From positions 1 to 64,000 of the forward strand of contig CAYLYZ010000003.1 in NCBI GenBank assembly GCA_964387885.1: a DNA stretch of 64,000 nt. Direction: 5' to 3'. Shown here piece by piece: positions 34,510 to 44,091 of the stretch. Position 1 is the stretch's first letter; every line of letters starts with the position of its first letter. The DNA comes from JABGPL01 sp964387885 (GTDB taxonomy: Bacteria > Electryoneota > AABM5-125-24 > Hatepunaeales > Hatepunaeaceae). Under the pieces are notes generated by a model. It had not been told where the DNA came from. It made no database searches and saw nothing but the letters and a program-made list of their open reading frames with translations. The position numbers and the translations under genes are program-made.

Positions 34510-34782
34510 TCATTTTATATTAACAGAACTGTGTTTCTTTTTAGATTTAATTGCTGCCTTCATCATGGCTGCATGTGCGAGTATCAAAAAAACAGCCTTG
34601 ATATAAATCGACACTGGCACAAATATTACTATCAGGAAAAGAACACTCGCGAATCGAATCCAATTTCCCTTGATCTTATATCCTCTCGATCCTATCAGAT
34701 GAGTAAATGGAATTACTCCGGTAACCAGCATATATAGTGAAAGCACCGCAAGTAATAACCGGATGACATAAGATATTGTCAT
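34510..34782 (-). CDS. Small membrane protein following the tuf terminator
   Basis: A 90-residue protein with about three transmembrane helices and a Lys-rich C-terminus. It matches its downstream neighbour at LYMLVTGVIPFTHL, GYKIKGNW and FVPVS. The start is uncertain: ATG 34782 directly follows the T-run of the tuf terminator and has no ribosome-binding site. A longer frame from TTG 34818 would run through the terminator stem itself, which is implausible. Expression would need read-through or a promoter inside tuf. Function not recognised. Confidence 0.55.
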   Translation of the reverse strand: MTISYVIRLLLAVLSLYMLVTGVIPFTHLIGSRGYKIKGNWIRFASVLFLIVIFVPVSIYIKAVFLILAHAAMMKAAIKSKKKHSSVNIK

Positions 34783-34789
34783 TAAAAAA

Positions 34790-34819
34790 ATTGCAGTCAG
34801 CCATTTGGCTGACTGCAAT
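34790..34819 (-). terminator. Terminator after tuf (str operon end)
   Basis: The 14-base arms of ATTGCAGTCAGCCA and its inverse complement close a two-base apex (effectively a four-base loop), followed on the minus strand by T7 (34790-34784 on the complementary A-run). It starts six bases past the tuf stop, a classic intrinsic terminator, and would separate the str cluster from the S10 cluster. Confidence 0.93.
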
Positions 34820-34825
34820 TAAAAT

Positions 34826-36016
34826 TTAGTCGTTCAGCTTGGAGACCATTCCCGCGCCAACCGTGCGGCCGCCTTCACGGATTGCGAAACGAACGTTCTC
34901 TTCCATCGCGATCGACTGTAGAAGTTCGACACTGATCGTTACGTGATCACCGGGCATAACCATCTCACGCCCCTCGGGAAGGTTCACGCTACCTGTGACA
35001 TCTGTCGTTCGGAAATAAAATTGCGGACGATAACCACTGAAAAATGGTGTGTGACGACCACCCTCTGACTTCGAAAGAATGTAAACCTCACCCTCAAACT
35101 TCTTATGGGGTAAAATTGAACCAGGCTTGACAATGACCTGACCACGTTCAACGTCAGTCTTATCAATACCACGAAGAAGAAGACCGCAATTGTCACCTGC
35201 CTGACCTTCATCGAGAAGCTTACGGAACATCTCAACGCCTGTACAAACTGTAGAACGCTTTGTGCCAAGTCCTAAAATCTCGACATTATCCCCAACATGA
35301 ATAACACCACGCTCTACACGACCAGTCACAACTGTTCCACGACCCGTGATCGAAAATACGCCTTCAATAGGCATCAGGAAAGGTTGGTCTATTGCTCGTT
35401 CCGGTTCTGGGATGTAGCTGTCAACTGCATCAAGAAGTTCCTGCAAACAACCGGCTTTCTCCGGGTTCGTCGGATCGTTCATTGCCTCAAGGGCTGAACC
35501 ACGTATGATTGGAATATCATCACCAGGGAACTCATATTCGTCGAGGAGCTCACGCATCTCAAGTTCGACTAAATCCAGAAGCTCTTCGTCATCAACCAAA
35601 TCTACTTTGTTCATAAAAACAACCAGATAAGGTACATTCACCTGACGTGCGAGGAGAATATGCTCACGCGTCTGAGGCATCGGACCATCATTAGCACCAA
35701 CAACTACAATTGCACCGTCCATCTGAGCAGCACCAGTGACCATGTTCTTGACATAGTCAGCGTGACCGGGACAGTCAACATGTGCATAATGACGGTTCTT
35801 GGTCGTGTACTCAATATGAGCAGTGGCAATCGTTATACCACGGGCTTTCTCTTCAGGAGCATTGTCAATTGAATCAAATGAACGCTGCTCTGAAAATCCC
35901 ATCTCTGAAAGGTAAAGTGTAATTGCAGAGGTCAAAGTCGTCTTGCCATGGTCGACGTGACCAATCGTGCCGATATTGACATGCGGTTTATCTCTTACAA
36001 ATTTCTCTTTTGCCAT
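34826..36016 (-). CDS. tuf: Elongation factor Tu, copy 1
   Basis: A 396-residue GTPase that delivers aminoacyl-tRNA. G1 GHVDHGKTT, G2 RGITIATAHIEY, G3 DCPGHADYV, G4 NKVD, then beta-barrel domains II and III ending VGAGMVSKLND. It follows fusA by 24 bases as the last str gene and is closed by a terminator. By my count it differs from the second copy (51407) at nine residues, so conversion between the copies is incomplete. Confidence 0.98.
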   Translation of the reverse strand: MAKEKFVRDKPHVNIGTIGHVDHGKTTLTSAITLYLSEMGFSEQRSFDSIDNAPEEKARGITIATAHIEYTTKNRHYAHVDCPGHADYVKNMVTGAAQMDGAIVVVGANDGPMPQTREHILLARQVNVPYLVVFMNKVDLVDDEELLDLVELEMRELLDEYEFPGDDIPIIRGSALEAMNDPTNPEKAGCLQELLDAVDSYIPEPERAIDQPFLMPIEGVFSITGRGTVVTGRVERGVIHVGDNVEILGLGTKRSTVCTGVEMFRKLLDEGQAGDNCGLLLRGIDKTDVERGQVIVKPGSILPHKKFEGEVYILSKSEGGRHTPFFSGYRPQFYFRTTDVTGSVNLPEGREMVMPGDHVTISVELLQSIAMEENVRFAIREGGRTVGAGMVSKLND

Positions 36017-36040
36017 CGTCCTTCTCTTCCCTTATCCTGG

Positions 36041-38176
36041 TTAATAACCACGTAATTTTTTTAGAATATCAACCTGAGTCGCTTCAGGAACTCTTTCGTA
36101 TCGAAGAAACTCAAGATTAAAGAAGGCTCTGCCTTGGGACAAAGACCTTAATTTCGTTGCATATCCGAACATGTGGGCAAGAGGTGTTTCAGCTTTAATC
36201 ACCTCACCGTCTCCCCGAATATCTATTCCAACTATATGGGCATGTCTGGCGTTTAGATCACTAACAACATCACCGAGATAAATCTGAGGTAAAATAACTT
36301 CCAATCTCATAAGTGGTTCAAGCAGTGTAGGCATTGCTCTCTTAATTGCATCCTGAACAGCCATTGAGCCAGCAATTCTAAAGGAGATATCTGAAGAATC
36401 AACTTCATGAAATGATCCATCCAGAAGAGTCACTTTAATGTCAATTACAGGATAACCTGCCAATCTGCCGTTATCGAGTGCTTCGAAGATACCCTTTCTT
36501 ACCGGTTCAATAAACTCCTTAGGTATCGCACCACCGATAATCTTATTTTCAAATTTGAATCCCTGTCCTCTTTCACAGGGTTCAACCTCAAGAATAACAT
36601 GACCGTATTGTCCTTTACCTCCGGATTGACGTACAAACTTACCTTCACCTCTGGCCTTATTAGTGATAGTTTCCCTGAAGGCGACATGCGGTTTACCCTG
36701 CTGTACTTTCACTCCGAATTCACGCTTCATTCTTTCAACAAGAACTTCAAGATGGAGCTCGCCCATTCCGGAGATAAGAGTTTGACCACTCTCTTTGTCA
36801 AATTTTACCTGGAAAGTAGGATCCTCTTCACTTAGTTTTGTGAGCGTATCAAAAAGTTTATCCTGCTCAGCGATGTTCTGTGCTTCTACGGATACTGAAA
36901 TTACAGGCTGCGGGAAGACCATTCGTTCATAGACTATTTGCTTTTTCGGATCTGAGAGTGTTTCTCCGGTACGCGTATTTCTTAATCCGATAATTGCCAC
37001 AATATCACCCGCATTAACCTGATTGAGGTCATCACGTTTGTTAGCGAACATCCTGAGGATTCTATTGATCCGCTCTCGCTTTCCACTATTCGAATTCAAG
37101 ACAGTAGTCCCGGCATCAATACAACCAGAATAGACACGAAGATAAGTCAATTTTCCCATATAGGGATCAGTCACAATTTTGAAAGCTAAAGCAGAGAAAG
37201 GCTCATCATTAGAAGCTGACCTCTCTTCTGATTTTTCGGTATGAGGTTGAATGCCCTTGATTGGCGGAACGTCGAGTGGACTCGGGAGATAATTAATAAT
37301 TGCATCTAACAAGCGTTGAACACCCTTATACCTGAATGATGAACCGCATACTACCGGTGAAATTCGACAATCGAGAGTTGCTTTCCTGATCGCAGCAATA
37401 ACTTCTTCTTCACCTATATCATCCCCATCGAGGAACTTCTCCATCAAGCTGTCATCAAAATCAGATACAGATTCGAGTAATTTCTCTCTCCACTTTAACG
37501 CATCACCCTGCATATCTAACGGAATTTCATTCTCTTCCCACTTAACTCCCATACTATCTTCAAGGAAGGTAACGGCTTTCATTCGAATCAGGTCAATCAT
37601 TCCATTAAACAGCTCACCCTGACCAAGAGGTATCTGAAGGGGTATTGGGATGGCCTTTAACTGATCTCTCATCATTTTAACGACACGATAGAAATCAGCT
37701 CCGGAACGATCCATTTTATTTACGTATGCAATACGTGGAACATTATAATGATCTGCCTGTTTCCATACGGTCTCGGATTGAGGTTCAACTCCTCCTACAG
37801 CACAAAAAACAGCAACTGCTCCATCAAGAACTCGCAGAGATCTCTCGACCTCAGCTGTAAAATCGACATGACCGGGAGTATCAATTATATTGATTTGATA
37901 ATCCTTCCATGGACAAGTTGTCGCAGCTGCGGTGATTGTTATGCCTCGTTCCTGCTCCTGATCCATCCAATCCATGACTGCTGTACCTTCATGGACCTCA
38001 CCCATTTTATAGGTTTTTCCCGTATAGAAAAGGATACGTTCGGTTGTAGTCGTCTTCCCGGCATCAATGTGAGCCATAATACCGATATTACGGAATTTTG
38101 ACAGTGACGTCGACTTTTTTACCGCTGATTTTTTCCCTTTATGGGCTTTGCCGGATTTTGATTTTTTCCCGTTTAT
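36041..38176 (-). CDS. fusA: Elongation factor G with non-canonical start and basic head
   Basis: The translocase GTPase: P-loop AHIDAGKTT, DTPGHVDF, NKMDRSG, and domains II-V to the end. The first ATG (38077) would delete most of the first beta strand (FRNIGI) that precedes the P-loop in all EF-G. The frame stays open upstream to a TGA at 38201 but contains no ATG, GTG or TTG. An ATA at 38176-38174, eight bases after AGGG, would give 711 residues with a Lys/Ser/Gly-rich head; CTG 38104 would give a normal-length head without a ribosome site. I take ATA as most likely, or a base error for ATG. Confidence 0.85.
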   Translation of the reverse strand: MNGKKSKSGKAHKGKKSAVKKSTSLSKFRNIGIMAHIDAGKTTTTERILFYTGKTYKMGEVHEGTAVMDWMDQEQERGITITAAATTCPWKDYQINIIDTPGHVDFTAEVERSLRVLDGAVAVFCAVGGVEPQSETVWKQADHYNVPRIAYVNKMDRSGADFYRVVKMMRDQLKAIPIPLQIPLGQGELFNGMIDLIRMKAVTFLEDSMGVKWEENEIPLDMQGDALKWREKLLESVSDFDDSLMEKFLDGDDIGEEEVIAAIRKATLDCRISPVVCGSSFRYKGVQRLLDAIINYLPSPLDVPPIKGIQPHTEKSEERSASNDEPFSALAFKIVTDPYMGKLTYLRVYSGCIDAGTTVLNSNSGKRERINRILRMFANKRDDLNQVNAGDIVAIIGLRNTRTGETLSDPKKQIVYERMVFPQPVISVSVEAQNIAEQDKLFDTLTKLSEEDPTFQVKFDKESGQTLISGMGELHLEVLVERMKREFGVKVQQGKPHVAFRETITNKARGEGKFVRQSGGKGQYGHVILEVEPCERGQGFKFENKIIGGAIPKEFIEPVRKGIFEALDNGRLAGYPVIDIKVTLLDGSFHEVDSSDISFRIAGSMAVQDAIKRAMPTLLEPLMRLEVILPQIYLGDVVSDLNARHAHIVGIDIRGDGEVIKAETPLAHMFGYATKLRSLSQGRAFFNLEFLRYERVPEATQVDILKKLRGY

Positions 38177-38465
38177 GTGCTTATCCCTGACTGAAAAATT
38201 TCACCATACCTGTCACCAAAAATGATGCAGATTTATTACCTTACCCATCACAACACGTAAATATTGCAAACACATAACATAAAGCAAATTCCATAAACGC
38301 GAAAAGCAGCCAACAGGCTGCTTTTCAAAACTAAATAGAATGCACCGGTCTGCTATGTTTTTCTTCTATGTTGTTTCTGGTTTCTTTCCACAAGTTGCCC
38401 GGAGTTAACGGACTGAATAATTCTTATCACTCGCTTAAGCTAATTCTTAAGCGAGCATCTGTTTA
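38177..38465 (-). other. rpsG-fusA spacer with two stem-loops
   Basis: A 289-base untranslated gap in a normally tight junction. The stem CTCGCTTAAG/CTTAAGCGAG (38430-38455) lies just after the rpsG stop, and GAAAAGCAGCC/GGCTGCTTTTC (38301-38326) about 125 bases before the fusA start. Neither has a clean T-run, though the second ends in CTTTTC. They may mark a partial terminator with a new promoter for fusA-tuf, or a ribosomal-protein binding site. No small gene is visible. Confidence 0.55.
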
Positions 38466-38936
38466 CTACCACCTGAAATGCGCGAATGCACGATTGGCTT
38501 CAGCCATCTTTAATGTATCATCGCGTTTCTTTATTGTCCCACCCTCTTCATTCGCGGCTGCAATCAGCTCTGAGGCAAGGCTTTCTGCCATAGTTTTATC
38601 TGGCCTTGCCTTTGCAAAGTTAATGATCCATCTAATTGCCAGTGCCTGCTGTCGGGAACCCCTCACCTCGACAGGAACCTGGTAAGTTGAACCACCAACG
38701 CGACGTGATTTAACTTCGAGTGCTGGCTTTGCGTTTTCTAATGCTTTATGAAAAACATCAATCCCATTCTGTTTGGTGCGCTCCTCAATAATATCGAGTG
38801 CACCATACAATATCCCCTCTGCTGTAACACGCTTGCCACGTTTCAGTAAATTATTCACAAATTTTGAGACTAAGATATCCCCGTACTTTGGATCCGGGAG
38901 TATTTCTCTTATTGCTGCTTTCTTTCGCCTTGACAT
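38466..38936 (-). CDS. rpsG: 30S ribosomal protein S7
   Basis: A 156-residue assembly initiator of the 30S head. It has the start SRRKKAAIREILPDPKYGD, VEVKSRRVGGSTYQVPVEVR-like core (SRRVGGSTYQVPVEVRGSR), and the end MAEANRAFAHFRW. It follows rpsL by 12 bases. Confidence 0.98.
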   Translation of the reverse strand: MSRRKKAAIREILPDPKYGDILVSKFVNNLLKRGKRVTAEGILYGALDIIEERTKQNGIDVFHKALENAKPALEVKSRRVGGSTYQVPVEVRGSRQQALAIRWIINFAKARPDKTMAESLASELIAAANEEGGTIKKRDDTLKMAEANRAFAHFRW

Positions 38937-38948
38937 AATCTCCGCCTA

Positions 38949-39326
38949 TCAGATCGTCTTTTTAAGTTTTGTTCCGTATTTGGAACGTGCTTGTGATCGA
39001 CCTTCAACACCAATAGCATCCAAGGCACCACGAATTATATGATATCGCACACCAGGCAAGTCCTTCACTCGGCCACCACGAATAAGGACTATTGAGTGTT
39101 CCTGCAAATTGTGACCTTCACCCGGTATGTAACTTGTTACCTCAATCCCGTTCGATAAACGTACACGGGCAACTTTTCTTAATGCAGAATTCGGTTTCTT
39201 CGGTGTAGTCGTGTAAACTCTGACACACACTCCACGCTTCTGGGGGCAGTTCTGCAGTGCCGGAGCCATGCTCTTTTCTTTCTTGGTCCAGCGACCTTTT
39301 CTCACCAATTGATTCAGCGTCGGCAA
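38949..39326 (-). CDS. rpsL: 30S ribosomal protein S12
   Basis: A 125-residue decoding-centre protein. TTG 39326 is chosen as start because AAGGAA lies directly upstream at good distance and the protein then begins LPTLNQLVRKGR as in other S12; the open frame further upstream is not S12-like. TTPKKPNSALRK and GGRVKDLPGVRYH keep the lysines found in streptomycin-sensitive forms. It lies 142 bases after rpoC. Confidence 0.96.
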   Translation of the reverse strand: MPTLNQLVRKGRWTKKEKSMAPALQNCPQKRGVCVRVYTTTPKKPNSALRKVARVRLSNGIEVTSYIPGEGHNLQEHSIVLIRGGRVKDLPGVRYHIIRGALDAIGVEGRSQARSKYGTKLKKTI

Positions 39327-39468
39327 AATATTTCCTTGTTTTCTCTCAACATCTAATGTAGTGGTGTTTCTTTCCTGTATACCACCGTTTAAATCAGAAC
39401 TATCTAAGATATGTCCTGAATTTCCTAATGTCAACAATTTTCCAATCTGTCAACTTCAACTAAGGTAT

Positions 39469-42400
39469 TTATTCTTCCTTAGCTGTGTCGATTATCCCCG
39501 GAAGTCCATCAATGTTTATTTCCGGAAATGATCGAGTGTCCACAACGGGCGTTATTTGCGGGTTATCTGAAGAAACCAATACTTCCTCAGCGAGTAGGTC
39601 TGCTTCGGTTTTCAAGGGTTTTGCTTCCAATAACTCTTCTTCCGGTGGATCCACAATAATCGAATTGTATTTTTTAATTCCGGTTCCTGCTGGAATTAAA
39701 TTTCCCATAATTACATTTTCTTTTAAACCATGCAGGGAATCTGTCTTCTTGGCGATGGCTGCCTCTGTCAGCACCCTGGTTGTTTCCTGGAATGATGCTG
39801 CAGAGATAAAGCTCTCAGTTGCAAGTGAGGCCTGTGTAATTCCCAACAAAATCTGGTGGAATGTTGCAGGCTTTGCCGGTCGAGCTTTTGGTTCTTCACC
39901 AAGGGCTTTGCGGATTTTATTCCTTTCACGCGTGAATGCATTACGATCGACAATTGATCCTGCCTGGAATTTGGAGTCTCCTGGTTCCTCAATGAAGACC
40001 CTGCCAGCCATTTGCCTGATTTCGCGTTTGAGCCTAATGTAATCGACATGATCACCCTCAAGATGCAATGAATCACCCGGATCCTCAATCCGAACTTTCT
40101 GCATCATCTGTCGTACAATTGTCTCAATATGTTTATCATTAATTCGGACACCCTGCAATCGATAAACAGCTTGAATCTCATTTACCAGATATTCTTGAAC
40201 CCGACCTGGTCCGAGAATGGCGAGAATATCCTGTGGTGAAACTGAACCTTCAGTAAGTCGTTCACCAGCAGTCACATGTTCTCCATCATGAACCAGAATA
40301 TGCCTACCAATCGGGATTGAATATTTCATTGGATCTGTAGAATCAGGCGGAGTTACAAATATCTCTCTAACACCTCTCTTCAGATCGCCGTATTTAACCA
40401 CTCCATCTATGTCAGAAACAACTGATGGATCCTTTGGACGACGTGCTTCAAATAACTCGGCGACACGTGGCAAACCACCTGTAATATCCTTTGTCTTCGA
40501 ACTTCCTCGTGGAATCTTGACTAATTCGTCACCAGCCTGAACTTCAGATCCGTCTTCAACAAGAATCAAGGCACCAACCGGCAGAATATACTGTCCGATC
40601 ATTGTCCCCTTCTTGTCAACGATGAGAATTCTTGGACTGAGCTTTCTATCCTTCGTCTCGATGATCGTTGCAGTGCGTTTTCCAGTTGCTTCATCTACTG
40701 CTTCTTCAACGGTGATGCCTTCCTTTATATCATGGAATTGAAGTATTCCATTGTCATTAGCAAGAATAGCGGTTGAGTATGGCTCCCAGCTAAACAAGAT
40801 ATCGTTTTTAACAATGTCAATTCCATCGGCAACAAGTACCTTAGCACCATAAGGAACAGAGTATCTTGAAACAACCCGGTTATTTGAATCGACAATCCTG
40901 ATTACACCGTTTCGTCGTAGAGTAACAAATGTGCCATCGGCTTTCTCAATGATAAACATATTATCATATTCAATCCGACCGGATTCCTTGGCGATAACCT
41001 GAGATTCAGTTGCAATCAGAGCTGCGGTTCCACCGATATGGAATGTGCGAAGCGTCAGCTGCGTACCGGGTTCTCCAATTGCCTGTGCAGCAATAACCCC
41101 AACGGCTTCACCAAGATTTACCATTTTGCCATTTGTCAGGTTAATCCCATAACACTTTGTACAGACACCAACGGAGGTCTCACATGTCAGTACAGATCGA
41201 ATCCGAACCTTTGCAATTCCTGAGGAAGCAATAACTTGCGCTTCATCTTTCGTAATCAGCGTATTCGCTGGAAGGAGAAGTTCATTAGTAATTGGATTAT
41301 ATAGATCTTCTGCTGTTACCCGACCCATAATCCTTTCAAAGAGCTGCTCGGAAACCTCCTCACCCTCTTTTTGGGCTTCAACTTCGATACCCCTCAAAGT
41401 ACCACAGTCATTTTCACTGATGATAACATCCTGTGCTACATCGACGAGTCTTCTCGTAAGATAACCCGCATCTGCTGTTTTCAGTGCTGTATCAGCCAGA
41501 CCTTTACGGGCACCGTGAGTGGAGATGAAGTACTCGAGTACTGACAGTCCCTCTTTGAAGTTTGCGGTAATCGGTGACTCAATAATCTCACCTTTCTGAC
41601 CGGTCATGGTCTTTTGAGGTTTTGCCATCAAACCACGCATACCCGCCAATTGTCTGATTTGCTCCTTGGAACCACGAGCTCCGGAATCCGCCATCATAAA
41701 CATGGGATTAAAACCAGCCTGTGATCCACGCAGGTGATTGAACATTGTCTCGGTCACTTCCATTGTGGTGTGTGTCCAGGTATCAATGATCATATTGTAT
41801 CGTTCACCATCGGTGATCAATCCCATTTCATACTGGCTCTGAATATCATCAACTTTTTCCTGAGAAGCATTAATTAGATCATTCTTCTCAGCAGGTACTT
41901 CAACATCTGAAACTGAAATTGAAAGTCCGCCCGATGTTGATGTTGAGAAGCCAAGGCTTTTCAAGTCATCGAGGAATTTAGCTGTTTCATCGAAATCAAG
42001 ATATTCATATACTTCTGCAACTATTGTCTGGATGCGTCGATTGGTCATCAACTCATTGTAAAAAACCGCGTGATCCTCTTTCTTCGGGATAATCTCATTG
42101 AACATCACACGACCTACGGTGGTCTCAATCATATCACCGTAAATCCTGATTTTTACAGGTGAGTGCAATCCAACAACTCCCGCTTCATAAGCGATCATTG
42201 CTTCTTTCCGGTTGGAGAATACTCGACCTGCTCCCTTCCCATCACTTAAAATCTTGGTGATATAGTAACAGCCAAGAACCATATCCTTACTGGGAACAGC
42301 AATTGGACGCCCATCAGCCGGATGAAGGATGTTTCGAGGAGCCAGCATCAGCAATCTGGCTTCAATTTGCGCTTCATACGATAAAGGCAAGTGAACGGCC

Positions 42401-43839
42401 ATCTGGTCACCATCAAAGTCAGCATTAAATGCAGGACATACCAGCGGATGCAATCGAATTGCCTTTCCTTCAATCAGAAGTGGATGAAATGCCTGGATAC
42501 CAAGCCGGTGAAGAGTCGGTGCTCTATTGAGCATAACTGGGTGATCTTTAATAATCTCTTCCAGTAATTCCCAGACACAATCCAGTTTCTTCTCTACCAT
42601 CCGTTTTGCAGACTTTACTGTTTTGGTGTAATCCCTTTCAATCAATTTTCTGATTATAAAAGGCTTAAACAGCTCAACTGCCATATCCTTTGGCAATCCG
42701 CATTCATGCAGTTTAAGATTTGGTCCTACTGTAATGACAGACCTGCCTGAGTAATCGACTCGTTTTCCGAGAAGATTCTGACGAAAACGACCCTGTTTTC
42801 CACGTAGATTATCAGAGAGAGATTTTAGTGGTCGGTTTCCGTCTGAGCGCATAGCAATCGCTTTTCGAGAATTGTCAAACAATGAATCGACAGCTTCCTG
42901 AAGCATTCGCTTTTCATTTCGTAGTATCACATCAGGAGCATTTATTTCCATCAATCTCTTGAGACGGTTATTACGAATAATGACCCGTCTATAGAGATCG
43001 TTCAGGTCAGAAGTTGCGAAACGACCACCATCGAGGGGAACTAATGGTCTCAAATCTGGAGGTACAATCGGAATAACTTTGAGGACCATCCATTCAGGTC
43101 GATTCTCTTTGGAAAGATCGTGTTTCTGAATAAATGCTTCTACAACACGAAGACGTTTTATGAACTCGGATTTACGTTGGGTTGATGTCTCGGTTATAAT
43201 TCTATGCCTGAATTCTCGTGACAACTCCTGTACATTTATTCTCCTTAACAACTCAAGTACAGCGTCCCCACCCATCATGGCAATAAACTTGTTGGGATCG
43301 TCATTCGGTAATTCTTCATTACCGGGTTCCAGCTCATCAAGTATTTTATTATACTGGGCTTCAGTAAGAAGCTCGTGGGGCTGGTGCTCGGTTGGACCCG
43401 GCTGAACAACAACATAAGACTCATAATAAATGAGCCGCTCCATCTCGCGACCATTAAGTCCTAAAAGGTTGCCAATTTTTGAGGGCATTGACTTAAAGAA
43501 CCATATGTGCACCACCGGAACCGCAAGTTCTATATGCCCCATTCGTTTTCGACGAACGTCTTTTCGAGTTATCTCAACTGAGCATCGATCACAGATAATA
43601 CCTTTATACCGAATGCCCCGATACTTACCGCAAAAGCATTCCCAGTCCTTTGTAGGTCCGAATATCTTTTCGCTGAACAATCCATCTTTTTCAGGTTTGT
43701 ATGAGCGGTAATTGATCGTTTCCGGTTTGGTAACCTCACCACGAGACCTCTCGAGTATCATCTCCGGTGAAGCCAGACCGATAGTTATTTTCGAAAAATG
43801 ATCTGATGTTGTGTCAAATAATGATTGACCTAAAGGCAC
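39469..43839 (-). CDS. rpoC: RNA polymerase beta-prime subunit
   Basis: A 1456-residue catalytic subunit. The N-terminal zinc ribbon (CFCGKYRGI...CDRC), the active-site NADFDGDQMAVH with three Asp for magnesium, the trigger-loop region (MGARGSKEQIRQLAGMRGL-like), and the second zinc cluster (CETSVGVCTKCYG) are all present. The start is GTG 43839 with GGGAGG five bases upstream. The C-terminal tail after the conserved end (ATESFISAASFQETTRVL) is about 70 residues and acidic. Confidence 0.98.
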   Translation of the reverse strand: MPLGQSLFDTTSDHFSKITIGLASPEMILERSRGEVTKPETINYRSYKPEKDGLFSEKIFGPTKDWECFCGKYRGIRYKGIICDRCSVEITRKDVRRKRMGHIELAVPVVHIWFFKSMPSKIGNLLGLNGREMERLIYYESYVVVQPGPTEHQPHELLTEAQYNKILDELEPGNEELPNDDPNKFIAMMGGDAVLELLRRINVQELSREFRHRIITETSTQRKSEFIKRLRVVEAFIQKHDLSKENRPEWMVLKVIPIVPPDLRPLVPLDGGRFATSDLNDLYRRVIIRNNRLKRLMEINAPDVILRNEKRMLQEAVDSLFDNSRKAIAMRSDGNRPLKSLSDNLRGKQGRFRQNLLGKRVDYSGRSVITVGPNLKLHECGLPKDMAVELFKPFIIRKLIERDYTKTVKSAKRMVEKKLDCVWELLEEIIKDHPVMLNRAPTLHRLGIQAFHPLLIEGKAIRLHPLVCPAFNADFDGDQMAVHLPLSYEAQIEARLLMLAPRNILHPADGRPIAVPSKDMVLGCYYITKILSDGKGAGRVFSNRKEAMIAYEAGVVGLHSPVKIRIYGDMIETTVGRVMFNEIIPKKEDHAVFYNELMTNRRIQTIVAEVYEYLDFDETAKFLDDLKSLGFSTSTSGGLSISVSDVEVPAEKNDLINASQEKVDDIQSQYEMGLITDGERYNMIIDTWTHTTMEVTETMFNHLRGSQAGFNPMFMMADSGARGSKEQIRQLAGMRGLMAKPQKTMTGQKGEIIESPITANFKEGLSVLEYFISTHGARKGLADTALKTADAGYLTRRLVDVAQDVIISENDCGTLRGIEVEAQKEGEEVSEQLFERIMGRVTAEDLYNPITNELLLPANTLITKDEAQVIASSGIAKVRIRSVLTCETSVGVCTKCYGINLTNGKMVNLGEAVGVIAAQAIGEPGTQLTLRTFHIGGTAALIATESQVIAKESGRIEYDNMFIIEKADGTFVTLRRNGVIRIVDSNNRVVSRYSVPYGAKVLVADGIDIVKNDILFSWEPYSTAILANDNGILQFHDIKEGITVEEAVDEATGKRTATIIETKDRKLSPRILIVDKKGTMIGQYILPVGALILVEDGSEVQAGDELVKIPRGSSKTKDITGGLPRVAELFEARRPKDPSVVSDIDGVVKYGDLKRGVREIFVTPPDSTDPMKYSIPIGRHILVHDGEHVTAGERLTEGSVSPQDILAILGPGRVQEYLVNEIQAVYRLQGVRINDKHIETIVRQMMQKVRIEDPGDSLHLEGDHVDYIRLKREIRQMAGRVFIEEPGDSKFQAGSIVDRNAFTRERNKIRKALGEEPKARPAKPATFHQILLGITQASLATESFISAASFQETTRVLTEAAIAKKTDSLHGLKENVIMGNLIPAGTGIKKYNSIIVDPPEEELLEAKPLKTEADLLAEEVLVSSDNPQITPVVDTRSFPEINIDGLPGIIDTAKEE

Positions 43840-43852
43840 CTCACCCTCCCTG

Positions 43853-44063
43853 CTGGACTAAAAGGCTGGACTAAAAGCTTAAATTGCCCGACATCCTCCG
43901 AGGACATAACTCCGGATTTGGAGATAAGTGGTTCTGATATTTTTTCTTGCAGGAGGATCATATATCCTTTTTGAATCTGGTATCTTTTTAACAGAAAAGC
44001 AGAAGAGCCGTCTGAATAGTTCTCAATTTGAAAAAAACAATTCTCTGCGGGAGTTCTGCTTTT
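43853..44063 (-). other. rpoB-rpoC spacer with stem-loop and 13-bp tandem repeat
   Basis: The 252-base gap between rpoB and rpoC is longer than usual. It holds AAAAGCAGAA (43995-44004) pairing with TTCTGCTTTT (44054-44063), a long-loop hairpin that could be an mRNA processing site, and a 13-base unit CTGGACTAAAAGG in tandem (43853-43877, last base differing) just upstream of the rpoC ribosome site. No gene is visible in the gap. Confidence 0.5.
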
Positions 44064-44091
44064 ATCCTACATCGATTGATGAAACACGATC

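Noticed and set aside
39485..40042. Plus-strand frame of 185 codons opposite rpoC
   Set aside because: Antisense to conserved RNA polymerase sequence with no independent support.
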